A DNA stretch of 64,000 nt from an uncultured Clostridia bacterium (GTDB lineage: Bacteria; Bacillota; Clostridia; Oscillospirales; Acutalibacteraceae), in NCBI GenBank assembly GCA_946500295.1, contig CAMMVF010000008.1, positions 1 to 64,000 of the forward strand, written 5' to 3'. How positions within the stretch are numbered: the stretch's first letter is position 1; the number at the start of each line of letters is the position of its first letter. Below the pieces are notes generated by a model that saw only the letters and a program-made list of their open reading frames with translations, did not search any database and was not told where the DNA came from. Positions 29,729 to 39,596 of the stretch are shown in pieces. Both the position numbers and the translations under genes were made by a program.

Positions 29729-30889
29729 CTATCTTTTTACCGTTATCACACACTGAGCCGTCGCTCCGCTTGATTTTGAGGTAGCTGTAATTACGGTAAC
29801 TCCAACTCCTGTTGCCTTAACAGTTACCTTAGTGGTATCGCCGCTTACAAAATCGGCAACGGCGGCATTTTGAACGTCCCAATTACAGCCGTTTGCAGCT
29901 GACAATCCGCTTACATATATTTCGCAGGTGTCGCCCACGCTCATGGTAACGGATGTCGGATCTAAATAAATTTTACCGTCGTCAACAATTACCGGTGTTG
30001 ATGACTGCGGAGGCGTATAGGGCTGTGAAGATACTGCCGGGGGATCGGTAACTACCTCTTCATACACAGGTGTTTGAGGAGTTTGAACCGGCGCAGATGA
30101 GGTTTGACCTGATTGTGTGATTTGACTCTGAGATGAAGAATTGGAGGATTTAGCTTTTTCTCTTTCTGCTGGTTTTTCTGTGGCTTTTTCGGTAGGAGTT
30201 TCAGTAGGGATAATTGCGGAGGTTGCGGCTGTGCTTTCCTGAGTCGGTTGTGTAGGCAGGGTTGGAGTGGTGAAGATTTCAATTTTCGGCTCGGTCTCGG
30301 TTTCTGCCTCAGTAACCTCAGTTGCCGTTGTTTCAACAGCTTCAGTTGATTCGCTGTCACCGGAATTATCATTTGAACAGGTAGAAACAGCCAGCAGAAG
30401 AAAAATAAGCGTTACTGCTACAGCTGCTATTGCTATAGTCTTTATATTTAATATCAGACTTAGCTTGCTTCTATCGTTTTTTACCGAAAGCTTTTTCCCC
30501 GGTTTCTTTTGATTGAGTATCTCGATTTCATAGGCTCCAAGATTGTTATCTATTATGTAAGTAAAGTCCTCTGTGGTTATTGGACGGGTTATTATGCTGT
30601 CTGTGTATTTCTGAAGCTCCTCAAGGTCATCTTTCTTGATATCAGGATATATTAGGATTATCTTGAGGTCGTTATAGGTCTCACTTACATATTTAACCGC
30701 AGTTTTGACATCGGCTATCTCCATTCCGGCGATTATTATTCCATGCGGGTTGTATTCATCTTTAATTTGGTCGATTTTATCTGTCGTTAAAACGCTCTCA
30801 GCCGCCAACAAAGTGCTGTTGGCGGCTGACTTGAAGAACTCTCTGTATTGCTTGATTTCACCCTTGTTGCAAAATAAAGCGTAATTCAT
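29729..30889 (-). CDS. Receiver-like cytoplasmic domain + TM + low-complexity linker + BIg2-like domain
   Basis: IIIAGMEIADVKTAVKYVSETYNDLKIILIYP; TM; Thr/Glu-rich linker; LDPTSVTMSVGDTCEIYVSGLSAANGCNWDVQNAAVADFV. Confidence 0.6.
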   Translation of the reverse strand: MNYALFCNKGEIKQYREFFKSAANSTLLAAESVLTTDKIDQIKDEYNPHGIIIAGMEIADVKTAVKYVSETYNDLKIILIYPDIKKDDLEELQKYTDSIITRPITTEDFTYIIDNNLGAYEIEILNQKKPGKKLSVKNDRSKLSLILNIKTIAIAAVAVTLIFLLLAVSTCSNDNSGDSESTEAVETTATEVTEAETETEPKIEIFTTPTLPTQPTQESTAATSAIIPTETPTEKATEKPAEREKAKSSNSSSQSQITQSGQTSSAPVQTPQTPVYEEVVTDPPAVSSQPYTPPQSSTPVIVDDGKIYLDPTSVTMSVGDTCEIYVSGLSAANGCNWDVQNAAVADFVSGDTTKVTVKATGVGVTVITATSKSSGATAQCVITVKR

Positions 30890-30893
30890 ATAT

Positions 30894-33359
30894 CTATGCC
30901 TCTTTTCGCATTAGACTTGATTTATCATCTTCGGCGTTAATTTCATCGGTGTTTTCGCCGAACTTAGTTGAGCATATCTTGTACATCATCGTATCTTTGG
31001 GGATTCGGTTATCAAACTCTATAACCTTATTACCTGCGATAATAAGTCCTCCGCCCGCTTCGTCGCTGGTAATTGCCTTTATCTGAGAAGCGGACAGCTC
31101 GTAATTGTCAAGAATGAACTTGAGATCCTCGTCCTTTTGCCTGAGCAGAACAACGAACTCGGAGTTCTTGAGCATATTGACAGCGTGCGGATTTTTGAGA
31201 ACACGGGAGACATTTTGAGTGATTCCCGAGGCAACTCCGCCGTATTTTCTGATTCTCTGGTAAACGGTCTCAAAAAACTTTGAGGAGTTCTCATCATTCA
31301 GGACAATGGAAAACTCATCAGTCCACAGCCATGTTCTGACTCCACGCTGTTTATTAAATCTTACTCGCTGCCAGATAAGCTCAAGCAGAACCTGCATACC
31401 GACAATTTGCAGCATATCGCCCATATTGGAAATGTCAAACAGGATAAATCGGTTGTTGTATTCGACGTTTGTAGAATGAGCGAACATATCAAACGAGCCG
31501 GAAACATAAAGCTCGAGGGCGTCGCAAAGATTATCGGCGACGTCGCTTTTTTGCGCCTTCAGCTCTTTCCAGAAATCCGGCAGTGTGGGAAGAGGAGCTT
31601 TACCTTTGGATTCCACAAAATCCATATAAACATTGGTTATACATCTGTTGACAATAGATCTCTCGGCCGCTGTAAGCTGCTCGCCCTTAACCTGCTGCAC
31701 AAACATCATTATAAATTCTTTTTTGATTGAAATGGCCGATATCCCGTTATCGGTAAAGCTCAAATCTGTATCGAACAGATTTAGATGAGTTGGCGATTCA
31801 GGGGCAACGGTAATTATAGTTCCTCCGAACGGCTCGATGAGAGCCTTGTACTCGTTTTCCGGGTCTATGATCAAAAACTCGTCGTTAGGACAGGTGAGCA
31901 TAGCCGCCCACATCTCGGTTTTTGTAAGAAAAGATTTTCCTGAGCCTGATGCGCCCATGAACAAACCATTTGCGTTTAATTCCTGCGTACGGTCAATTAC
32001 AATGAGCTTTTTAGTTCCCTTTATAACTCCGTAGCAAAGACCGTTGGGGGTAACATAGTCAACGCTTGAAAAGGGTATGAGGTTAGCAAGCTCATCGGTA
32101 AGCCAGAAGTAGTTGACGCTGTCTCCGGCGGCGTTAAAGGGGTTATTTGCAAGCGGCAGAATTGATATCAACCCTTTTTCCTGCCGCCATGTCAGCGTAT
32201 CAAGATTACATTTATGCTTCCTTGCCCGAGTTTTTAAAAACTTCGTTAAGTCCTCAAGCTCCTCCTTGGATTCGGCAGTGAGATAGAAAAAAATGCAGGT
32301 TTCAAATAATTCGCAGTTAGTACCGGACAGCTTATCCTGCACTCTCTCTATCTCAGTTTCCTTATCTCTGAGCCTGAAGGGTATGTAGGCAGTACCACGC
32401 TTTGCATTAAGCTCCCTGCGCTTTTCAAGCTCTCCCTCGATAGCGTCAAGCTGACTTTTAAGCAGCTTATCGGTTTCGCTTTCTTCAAGCCGTCTGATAT
32501 GCTTTGAAATACATATTTTGTGCGAGTGGTTAAGCATATCGTTTAAAAACTTATCGTCTATGTTTCTGCCAAAGTTTTTGATATACATTACTCGTGAAAA
32601 GCACGAGCCTATCTCAATATATTTCAGACCGTCAGTGCAGATATGCGAGGGGGCTACATAGTCGGACAGATTCATTCCATAGCGATAAATATTGTTTGGC
32701 AAGCGGAAATCAGACTGACCGTCTGGCTGGTAAATATCATGATATATCCTGAGTATCTCCTCGGGAGTTAAAATCCTGGTCTTAACATTCATCTCATTGA
32801 GTATCTTTTCAATATTGTCATAATACTGAAAGAGAGTATCCGGGCTGTCGAGCTTTCCTGAAGGAGTGTAGGATATTGCTCCTACAAAGAATGCAGTGCA
32901 CTCGTTATTACAGCAGTCCTCTATTCGCTTTTTCTGGATTTCGGTATAGTCTGCAACAAGCTTTAAAAATTCTCCTGATTTACTGCTCATTATATCGGTG
33001 TTTGGCAGGAGAGTTTTCTCGAGCGACTCGCTGTCAAAGTCCCTGTTAATCAAAAGCTCTTGGTACGTCATGTCACAGGGAAGGGTATTTAACAGCTGCT
33101 GGTATTTCTCATATACCTCGTCCTTCTTTTTCTCGCTGTACATGACGTAATCAATATTGCTGAAGGTGTAACAGAGAGAATATCTTTCCCCCTTTCGGAT
33201 TACTCCGTTTTCATATATCTCGTCAAAGTAGAGAATATTTGCCGACTTTTTCTTTTGCTTACTGGATTTACCCAAAGCGGAACCGGTTCCGCTTTGGGCT
33301 GAGGTTTTGGTTGAAGCTACAGTACTTACCGTACCTTTATTATTCTTCTTTCTCACCAT
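30894..33359 (-). CDS. VirB4/TraE-type conjugation ATPase
   Basis: NGLFMGASGSGKSFLTKTEMW; FLIIDPENEY; RTWLWTDEFSIVL; GGVASGITQNVSRVL. Confidence 0.9.
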   Translation of the reverse strand: MVRKKNNKGTVSTVASTKTSAQSGTGSALGKSSKQKKKSANILYFDEIYENGVIRKGERYSLCYTFSNIDYVMYSEKKKDEVYEKYQQLLNTLPCDMTYQELLINRDFDSESLEKTLLPNTDIMSSKSGEFLKLVADYTEIQKKRIEDCCNNECTAFFVGAISYTPSGKLDSPDTLFQYYDNIEKILNEMNVKTRILTPEEILRIYHDIYQPDGQSDFRLPNNIYRYGMNLSDYVAPSHICTDGLKYIEIGSCFSRVMYIKNFGRNIDDKFLNDMLNHSHKICISKHIRRLEESETDKLLKSQLDAIEGELEKRRELNAKRGTAYIPFRLRDKETEIERVQDKLSGTNCELFETCIFFYLTAESKEELEDLTKFLKTRARKHKCNLDTLTWRQEKGLISILPLANNPFNAAGDSVNYFWLTDELANLIPFSSVDYVTPNGLCYGVIKGTKKLIVIDRTQELNANGLFMGASGSGKSFLTKTEMWAAMLTCPNDEFLIIDPENEYKALIEPFGGTIITVAPESPTHLNLFDTDLSFTDNGISAISIKKEFIMMFVQQVKGEQLTAAERSIVNRCITNVYMDFVESKGKAPLPTLPDFWKELKAQKSDVADNLCDALELYVSGSFDMFAHSTNVEYNNRFILFDISNMGDMLQIVGMQVLLELIWQRVRFNKQRGVRTWLWTDEFSIVLNDENSSKFFETVYQRIRKYGGVASGITQNVSRVLKNPHAVNMLKNSEFVVLLRQKDEDLKFILDNYELSASQIKAITSDEAGGGLIIAGNKVIEFDNRIPKDTMMYKICSTKFGENTDEINAEDDKSSLMRKEA
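33271..33298. repeat. Dispersed palindrome copy E, inside virB4
   Basis: CCCAAAGCGGAACCGGTTCCGCTTTGGG, perfect 28-bp palindrome; encodes AQSGTGSALGK. Confidence 0.95.
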
Positions 33360-33651
33360 ATATCCCGTCCTTTCTTGAATGATATGTTCTAACCTTTTTT
33401 CTGAATGACGCTATTAGCATAGAAACGAGCGACATACCGTTGACTTTAATAAAGCCTATGGCAACAACAATCATTATTTCTACAAATACTATCGTCATCA
33501 TCAGCTGCGTAGGAAGCTTGCCCCACATCAGATACAGGCTCAAGCCCGCCACCGCTACACCTATTGCACTCACGGCGATCTGCTTTTTAGACAAGCCCAT
33601 TATCCACGCATTTTTGTCAACTATATTCTTAGTTATCTTGACCTTTCGCAT
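33340..33651 (-). CDS. PrgI-family membrane protein
   Basis: MRKVKITKNIVDKNAWIMGLSKKQIAVSAIGVAVAGLSLYLMWG; upstream of VirB4, two TM. Confidence 0.65.
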   Translation of the reverse strand: MRKVKITKNIVDKNAWIMGLSKKQIAVSAIGVAVAGLSLYLMWGKLPTQLMMTIVFVEIMIVVAIGFIKVNGMSLVSMLIASFRKKVRTYHSRKDGIYGEKEE

Positions 33652-33662
33652 AGTATCCTCCT

Positions 33663-35048
33663 TTAAGCTGCAACCAGCTGTGACAGTACCTTAGGCGGAT
33701 TAGTTATGAATTTGCATATTCCCCAAATGACAACTAGCTGAACAATTAAATCTACAGTAGCATTATTCTGTGACATTTGAGAGAGAATTTCGCACCCGAT
33801 TGCATAGCCGATCGCCATAAATATTAGTGAAGCTGTAACAGAAATAAAAGACATAACGAACTTTTCGCCATATTTCTTCGTAGTTTCTCCTGCAAAGCAG
33901 GCAAAGAATACGGGAGATAAGCAGGTAAGTCCTATTATTTCAAACGACCTAACAAGCAATTTAACCATCGCTTTTAATCCACAGAACAATGTTATTAACA
34001 TCACAAGCAGATTGACTAATCCCTGAAACAACATTTTTATAAACGATATTAGCCATCCGATAATAGGTGTAGTATCATAGGTGCTTGGATAAGCAGGCGA
34101 GTTCAGCGTTAGCCTCGTTCCTGTTCCTATGATTGCGCTTGCAAAGTCACTTACATAGTCAAATATAAAGAAGCAGATTAGTGATGCACAATCAATCAAA
34201 ATTTTAGCGATAATAGTACGACATAAAAGCTTTACTATTACCTTTGGATCACTTATATCAAACCTTACTGAGCTTTCCATTATTCCGGTAGCGAAAGCAA
34301 TGAAAAATACCAGATAAGCTGCGGTTTGGAATATTGGAATATATCTGGCTACTATCGTATTGATCTCAAAAAGGGAAAAAACAGACGTTGTACTGTCTCC
34401 GGCAGCACCTCGCAACCAAACTCCTAAATTTCCCCACATAGCTTCAAGCGCTGTTAAAGTACCTCCTAAAACTTCATTTGACTGCACATCTCCGATACTT
34501 GCAACAAATTCGTGAATTTTTTGCTTAAATTCTGAAAACGCGTTATAAGCGTCTGTTAGTTCTTCTCTGTAGGCACGGCAATCGTACTCATTATGCGGGT
34601 CATTTGTATCAATCATGAAATCGTACGCTCGTTTAAAGACGCCGGTGTCATAAGATATTAAATTTCTTGTAACACGATCAAATTCAGTCAAATATACAGT
34701 TTGCTGGCTTCGGTCAAGTTGATTAAAGTCAGAAACCAAATCTATAACATCGTTGTTGTATTGCCAAATCAACTTGGTTCTTTCAGCTCCTAAGCCCGAC
34801 AGATAACCCCCGTTGCTTGTTTCCAGATTGCCGTCATAAGCATATTTGGCATCACACGGGTATCCTAAATACAGATCATCTGCATATTGATACTGTGAGG
34901 CTGAGTACACATTACCCCTTTGATATTCCTCAGCAGATACAGTAGTAGAGGCAATAGAAGTTATGCAGACAACAATCAAAACAAACAGTAATATACGCCG
35001 CCCGGTGGAAGGTGGGCGGCGCTGCTGTTGTAATCTTTTAGTTTTCAT
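33663..35048 (-). CDS. VirB6/TrbL-like multi-pass conjugation protein
   Basis: Signal peptide, several TM helices, position between pilin-like and PrgI genes. Confidence 0.75.
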   Translation of the reverse strand: MKTKRLQQQRRPPSTGRRILLFVLIVVCITSIASTTVSAEEYQRGNVYSASQYQYADDLYLGYPCDAKYAYDGNLETSNGGYLSGLGAERTKLIWQYNNDVIDLVSDFNQLDRSQQTVYLTEFDRVTRNLISYDTGVFKRAYDFMIDTNDPHNEYDCRAYREELTDAYNAFSEFKQKIHEFVASIGDVQSNEVLGGTLTALEAMWGNLGVWLRGAAGDSTTSVFSLFEINTIVARYIPIFQTAAYLVFFIAFATGIMESSVRFDISDPKVIVKLLCRTIIAKILIDCASLICFFIFDYVSDFASAIIGTGTRLTLNSPAYPSTYDTTPIIGWLISFIKMLFQGLVNLLVMLITLFCGLKAMVKLLVRSFEIIGLTCLSPVFFACFAGETTKKYGEKFVMSFISVTASLIFMAIGYAIGCEILSQMSQNNATVDLIVQLVVIWGICKFITNPPKVLSQLVAA

Positions 35049-35065
35049 GATGTTCTCTCCGTTTA

Positions 35066-35404
35066 TCAGAAGTATATAGCCTTAATCGCATAAACGGCGC
35101 CGCAGCAGGCAGCGGTAACTACCAAGCCGCCTATTCCGGCATTTCGTCCTCTGGTGTCTTCGTTGGAAACACCTTCAGCAATCTTAACGATTGAGGGAAA
35201 GGCACCTGCCGCCGCTACAGCGATAATTACTATCCAGACGACTATATCAACCACCTGATTTGTTTGGGTAGTATCTACATTAGCCGGGGCGGCAAATACA
35301 GTAGGGATTGATACGGCTGTTGAAGCTGCCGCTGCCGCAGCGCCATATACAGCCTTTTTAAACCTTCTGATTTTACTAAGTACGGTTTTTGTTTTCTCGT
35401 TCAT
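35066..35404 (-). CDS. Maff2/TrbC-like small membrane protein
   Basis: VDIVVWIVIIAVAAAGAFPSIVKIAEGVSNEDTRGRNAGIGGLVVTAACCGAVYAIKAIYF. Confidence 0.75.
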   Translation of the reverse strand: MNEKTKTVLSKIRRFKKAVYGAAAAAASTAVSIPTVFAAPANVDTTQTNQVVDIVVWIVIIAVAAAGAFPSIVKIAEGVSNEDTRGRNAGIGGLVVTAACCGAVYAIKAIYF

Positions 35405-35423
35405 GAGAATTACCTCCTAAATT

Positions 35424-36443
35424 TTATTTATTTCTTACGCTTTGTACCATGTGCATACTTTGAGTTGCTACCTGCTTCATGCTCTCGGTGGCTACGCTTA
35501 TAACAGCGCCTACACCGAAGGTCGCCGCCCCTGTGGTGGCTGCTGTAGCTCCCGTAGCGGCAGTTTTAACGCCTGTTGCGGCTGCCTTTACTCCGGTTTG
35601 TGCAGCTGTTTTTACTCCTTCACCGACTGCTTTTGTGCCGGCGGCTGAGACTGCCTTCGCTCCTGACGAAGCGGTGGTTTGGGCACTGCCCTGAACCGCC
35701 TGACCTGCGCCGCTCACAGCTTGTTCTCCAGCCTGTTTACCGGCAGAAGAAAAAATGCTGTTTACTTCCTCGGCGTTTGCCGGCTTAACCGAAAAGCTTT
35801 GACTTTGAGCGAGTTCTTGTCCTTTCTCTGTAGGCGTGATTATGCCGTCTTTGATATTGACAAGCCCCTCGCTTTCCATCTTGTAAAAATTATTAAGGAC
35901 AGCGTCCTTTTGCGGGCTGTCCTTAACTGTTCTCATATCAATATGGTCGGTATAGTTAAACGCTCCAAGATCCTGCTGCGTTCCGTTGAGCTCGCAGTAA
36001 GCGACCTGCTGGTTTTGCGGCTGATCCATAAACAAAGCGTCAAGCTGATCCTGCTCAAATTGTTTGATAAATTTTTCGCTTTGAACCAGTTCCTTACCTT
36101 TCTCAGTCAAACGGATGATATTATGGTTGTCTTTGTCTATTGTCAGATATCCTTCCTTGCATGCCTTGACGATGTTTTCCTTGGTTGCATTATACACCTC
36201 TTCATTAGGCATATATTTTTTGACATCAGCACACTTCACACCATCTAAACCTGCAATGTCGGTCATCTTTCCGGTAAAACGCATTTTATCGGGAGATACT
36301 AATCCCTTTTTCTTGAGCTTTTTCACCATGTTCTTGATGTCTTTTGCCATATAGTAAAAGCTTTGCGTCTTACTTTGGAGCGACTGTTTTTTCTGTTTAA
36401 TATCATCGGTCAAAACTCTGTCGTTTTCTCCGATATCGTACAT
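35424..36443 (-). CDS. Conjugation-module protein with Ala-rich amphipathic C-terminus
   Basis: N-terminal helix and winged-helix-like repeats (NIIRLTEKGKELVQSEKF, DGIITPTEKGQELAQSQSF); long Ala/Gly/Thr tail. Confidence 0.65.
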   Translation of the reverse strand: MYDIGENDRVLTDDIKQKKQSLQSKTQSFYYMAKDIKNMVKKLKKKGLVSPDKMRFTGKMTDIAGLDGVKCADVKKYMPNEEVYNATKENIVKACKEGYLTIDKDNHNIIRLTEKGKELVQSEKFIKQFEQDQLDALFMDQPQNQQVAYCELNGTQQDLGAFNYTDHIDMRTVKDSPQKDAVLNNFYKMESEGLVNIKDGIITPTEKGQELAQSQSFSVKPANAEEVNSIFSSAGKQAGEQAVSGAGQAVQGSAQTTASSGAKAVSAAGTKAVGEGVKTAAQTGVKAAATGVKTAATGATAATTGAATFGVGAVISVATESMKQVATQSMHMVQSVRNK

Positions 36444-36456
36444 ATCCGTTTCCTCC

Positions 36457-36570
36457 TTACTGTGCTATACTGATTAAATCGAGATTGATAAGAATATCCA
36501 TGTCGGGAGATTCATCGGAAAACTCGACGATATCCTCATCCGTCTGAAATATTTCAATCACACTAGCCAT
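36457..36570 (-). CDS. 37-aa acidic micro-ORF coupled to virD4
   Basis: MASVIEIFQTDEDIVEFSDESPDMDILINLDLISIAQ; ATG overlaps the virD4 stop (ATGGCTAG), SD GAGGTGAGG. Confidence 0.5.
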   Translation of the reverse strand: MASVIEIFQTDEDIVEFSDESPDMDILINLDLISIAQ

Positions 36571-38572
36571 CTTCCTCACCTCCTTCGCTTACTCCGATGT
36601 TGATAAAGTCAAGATTTACCAGCATCTCTTCATCTTCGACTTCGTCCTCAAACTCATCAACCTCTTCATCGCTAGGCTGTACCTCTTCTACGACAGGTTC
36701 CAGCTCAGGTGGAGCAGCGTCTTCAAACAGATTCTCCAGCTCGTCGGCTCTTTTCGCCTGCTTATCAAGATAAACCTGCTTTCTCTGTTCATAGATATCT
36801 GCATACACCTTAGTGATATCGCTGCAAAGTCTCGTGTCGTATTTGCTTCCACATTCTCTAATTCTGGGATGGGACAAAGTATCGAACTTATCAAGATAAA
36901 AGGGGTCGTTCATGCCGACCCACACAAAGCACTTGCCGCCGTATTTTCTCTTGGATTTGCCTCTTGATTTGATAGCCTTTGGTATCTCATCAGGATAGAG
37001 CAGAGGTCGGGAAACATAGTTTTCGCTGTCCTGACCGCCGCCGCTTGCACCCTGAGCCGATCCTCCTCGGTTATATGAACGTGTATCGACTCTTACAGTT
37101 GTATTGCCGAGCTTTTTTGACACATATTCCTTGGTGTCTTGATCCTTAGAGCCGAGAAAGGTAAAGATGTCGCAGTTGCCGATAATGCTTTCCCAGTTGT
37201 CCTTGTATATGGCTTTGAGCTGAGAAAGCCCCTGCAAAACTATGCAGGCTCTGATGTTATACTTTCTGATAACAGCAAGAGTTTCGGAAAAGTCGGGTAT
37301 TTCGCCGATATTTGCAAACTCATCTATTTCAAGGCTTACCAGATACTTCAGACGACCTGTCGGCTGAGCTTCAGCTACTCTCATAAGCTCGTTAAAAAGC
37401 TGGGAATAGAAAAGATTAGCAATAACTCTGTAGGTTTTCTTAGCCGCAGGAATAATCAGGAAAATGACGGTTTTTTCAAAGCCTATTTTGTCAAACTCCA
37501 TTTCATCCCTATCCATGAAGCTGTCAACCTCGCTTAAAGACCAAAGCTGCAATCTGGTAGAGAGAGTTTTTGCAATAGAGCCCATGGTTTCCTGTGGAAG
37601 ATCCTGCATACCTCTAAAGCTTACCAATGCAGAAGCGTTTGGATCCTTACACATTGAGGCGTAATTTGACATGCATCTTGCAAGCTCACATTCCGATGAC
37701 ATTCTTCCTCCGACATAGGAAATGGAATTAACAAGCCTGATAACTCTGCCGAAAGACTTAATTTCATCGGGCATATGAAACAGGTAAAGACAGATACAGG
37801 TCAGAAGCTCCTGCGCAGAGCCGGTGAAGAAGTCCTCTTTTTCGCCCTTACCTGCGGAATTTTTCATGAAGAGCGTAGCCATCTCGAGGACATCCTGCTC
37901 GTTATGTACATAGGCAAAGGGGTTATATGAATTGCTGTATCTGATATCAGTCAGATTAAGCACCTTTACCTTGTAGTTGTTGGCAATGAACATTCTGTAG
38001 GTGTCTCGGAACAATTCGCCTGCAGGGTCGGTTACAACATACGAGCCGAAAAGCTGAAGAAGGTCAGGTTTGATTTTTCTCCAAGTTTTACCTGCGCCAG
38101 AGCCGCCGATAACCATCTCATTTAGATTTGCCGTTTCATCGGACTCAAGAGGGACATAGAAGTTACGACCACAGGGAACTCCATTGCTTTTGTCCTTCTC
38201 AAAGCGTTTGGTTGTAGCTTCTGAAGCCCAGATTGCCGATCCTTGTTCCATATTCTTAAAATCATCATTCTTTCTGCCGGTGACGGCGAGAAATATGATT
38301 AAAAGCACAAGCAGGTAAACCCACCAGAAGGTAGTAAATTGCAAGGCAAAAATTTCAACGAAGTTGAAGGGAATACTTGGAACTAAGTTGAACATGGAGA
38401 CAATCATCAGCATTATCTCTTCAAAATCATTAACTGAGCCGTTTAAATGTACATAATTCAAGTAGTAGTAACCGAAGTACATCATACCGGCAAAGACAGC
38501 AGCTAAAAGTATTCCTACTGCAATAAAGGTAGTGCTCTTTTTGCGCCGTGAACGTAAAACATTTTTGTTCAA
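36563..38572 (-). CDS. VirD4/TraG-type coupling protein
   Basis: MVIGGSGAGKTWRKIKPDLLQ Walker A; VSLEIDEFANIGEIPDFSETLAVIRKYNIRACIVLQGLSQL. Confidence 0.95.
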   Translation of the reverse strand: MNKNVLRSRRKKSTTFIAVGILLAAVFAGMMYFGYYYLNYVHLNGSVNDFEEIMLMIVSMFNLVPSIPFNFVEIFALQFTTFWWVYLLVLLIIFLAVTGRKNDDFKNMEQGSAIWASEATTKRFEKDKSNGVPCGRNFYVPLESDETANLNEMVIGGSGAGKTWRKIKPDLLQLFGSYVVTDPAGELFRDTYRMFIANNYKVKVLNLTDIRYSNSYNPFAYVHNEQDVLEMATLFMKNSAGKGEKEDFFTGSAQELLTCICLYLFHMPDEIKSFGRVIRLVNSISYVGGRMSSECELARCMSNYASMCKDPNASALVSFRGMQDLPQETMGSIAKTLSTRLQLWSLSEVDSFMDRDEMEFDKIGFEKTVIFLIIPAAKKTYRVIANLFYSQLFNELMRVAEAQPTGRLKYLVSLEIDEFANIGEIPDFSETLAVIRKYNIRACIVLQGLSQLKAIYKDNWESIIGNCDIFTFLGSKDQDTKEYVSKKLGNTTVRVDTRSYNRGGSAQGASGGGQDSENYVSRPLLYPDEIPKAIKSRGKSKRKYGGKCFVWVGMNDPFYLDKFDTLSHPRIRECGSKYDTRLCSDITKVYADIYEQRKQVYLDKQAKRADELENLFEDAAPPELEPVVEEVQPSDEEVDEFEDEVEDEEMLVNLDFINIGVSEGGEEDG

Positions 38573-38630
38573 AAAACCACCTCTTATTAAATGACGGAAG
38601 CCCCCTTAGGAGGCTTCCGTCTCAATTTGC

Positions 38631-39422
38631 TTACCTTCTTGGTGCGGTTGCTACAGCAGGTGCAGCTGCTGTAGCAGCGTTGGCCGCCTGAGCAGGGGCA
38701 GAGAGGTTCTTACCGGAGAGTTTAGCTAAAGTATTTAAGACCTCAGCCTTGTTCTCCGTAGGGAACTTTATCTTTACATTCTTTCCGTCTGACGACGAAC
38801 ACTGCTTAAACATCTCCGGAGCTTCATCACGAAGCTTCTTAAATGTTTGGTTGTCAACTGAGTAATATGAATACTGAGTATTGACCTCGGCATTGACGGC
38901 ATTGCCGATTTTTTGGTGCATCTCAGGTGATGAGGGGGCAACAATAGATTTAAATTCACCGGACAGTGATTTGTACTTCGGCAGCATATATCTTGTTGAG
39001 CCATCAGGACGCTGGTACGCTGAGACATTTTTCACTACATAAGAATCTCCGACAGTCATTGTGCCTGAACCGATTTTACCGTTTTCAAGCGGCTTTTGAT
39101 ATCGTGCGATATTGACGTCAATATTAGGCTCGCCCTTAAAGCTTTCCTTGATATCCATATTCTTATCGGGGTTTTGGAGTTTATCAAAGATCTTGCTGTT
39201 CAGCTCGTCTCTGGCTTCCTTTGTAATTGGGAAGAAGATATCCTCGTACTTTCCTGTCGCTTTATTAAGCTTCTGCGGAAGCTGAAGGTAAAGCTCGCCT
39301 TCCTGACTGCGCTTAACCGCAATGGAGTTTACTGCTACTGCGTTATCGACTATTACCGAAGCCAGGGCAACGGTGTTGTTGTTTGAGTATGTTAACGGGA
39401 ATACATTTACATCTGTAATCAT
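38631..39422 (-). CDS. SpoVG-like N-terminal domain protein of conjugative element
   Basis: ITDVNVFPLTYSNNNTVALASVIVDNAVAVNSIAVKRSQEGELYLQLPQK...DIFFPITKEARDELNSKIFD. Confidence 0.65.
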   Translation of the reverse strand: MITDVNVFPLTYSNNNTVALASVIVDNAVAVNSIAVKRSQEGELYLQLPQKLNKATGKYEDIFFPITKEARDELNSKIFDKLQNPDKNMDIKESFKGEPNIDVNIARYQKPLENGKIGSGTMTVGDSYVVKNVSAYQRPDGSTRYMLPKYKSLSGEFKSIVAPSSPEMHQKIGNAVNAEVNTQYSYYSVDNQTFKKLRDEAPEMFKQCSSSDGKNVKIKFPTENKAEVLNTLAKLSGKNLSAPAQAANAATAAAPAVATAPRR

Positions 39423-39570
39423 AATACTTTCTCCTTTTTAAGTTATTCAAAACCATATCTTTGCCGCAATTTCTACGGCTCTTCAAAACCTCAATTTCTC
39501 AATCTCAGCGATTGAGAAATGTAAATCAGCCCATTGGTATCACGTCCTTTCTCCGGCAGAAAAATAAAAA
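39423..39570 (-). promoter_or_regulatory. Conserved leader, copy 1
   Basis: Duplicated at 40221-40365; hairpin ATTTCTCAATC-tcagc-GATTGAGAAAT at 39494-39520; GGAGAAAGTATT at start codon. Confidence 0.65.
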
Positions 39571-39590
39571 AAGCGGAACCGGTTCCGCTT
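39571..39590. repeat. Dispersed palindrome copy F
   Basis: AAGCGGAACCGGTTCCGCTT, perfect. Confidence 0.9.
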
Positions 39591-39596
39591 AAAACA

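Noticed and set aside
35442-35788. Overlapping + strand Ala/Cys/Leu-rich ORFs
   Set aside because: Antisense shadow of the Ala-rich tail of the 35424-36443 gene; no SD or plausible domain.
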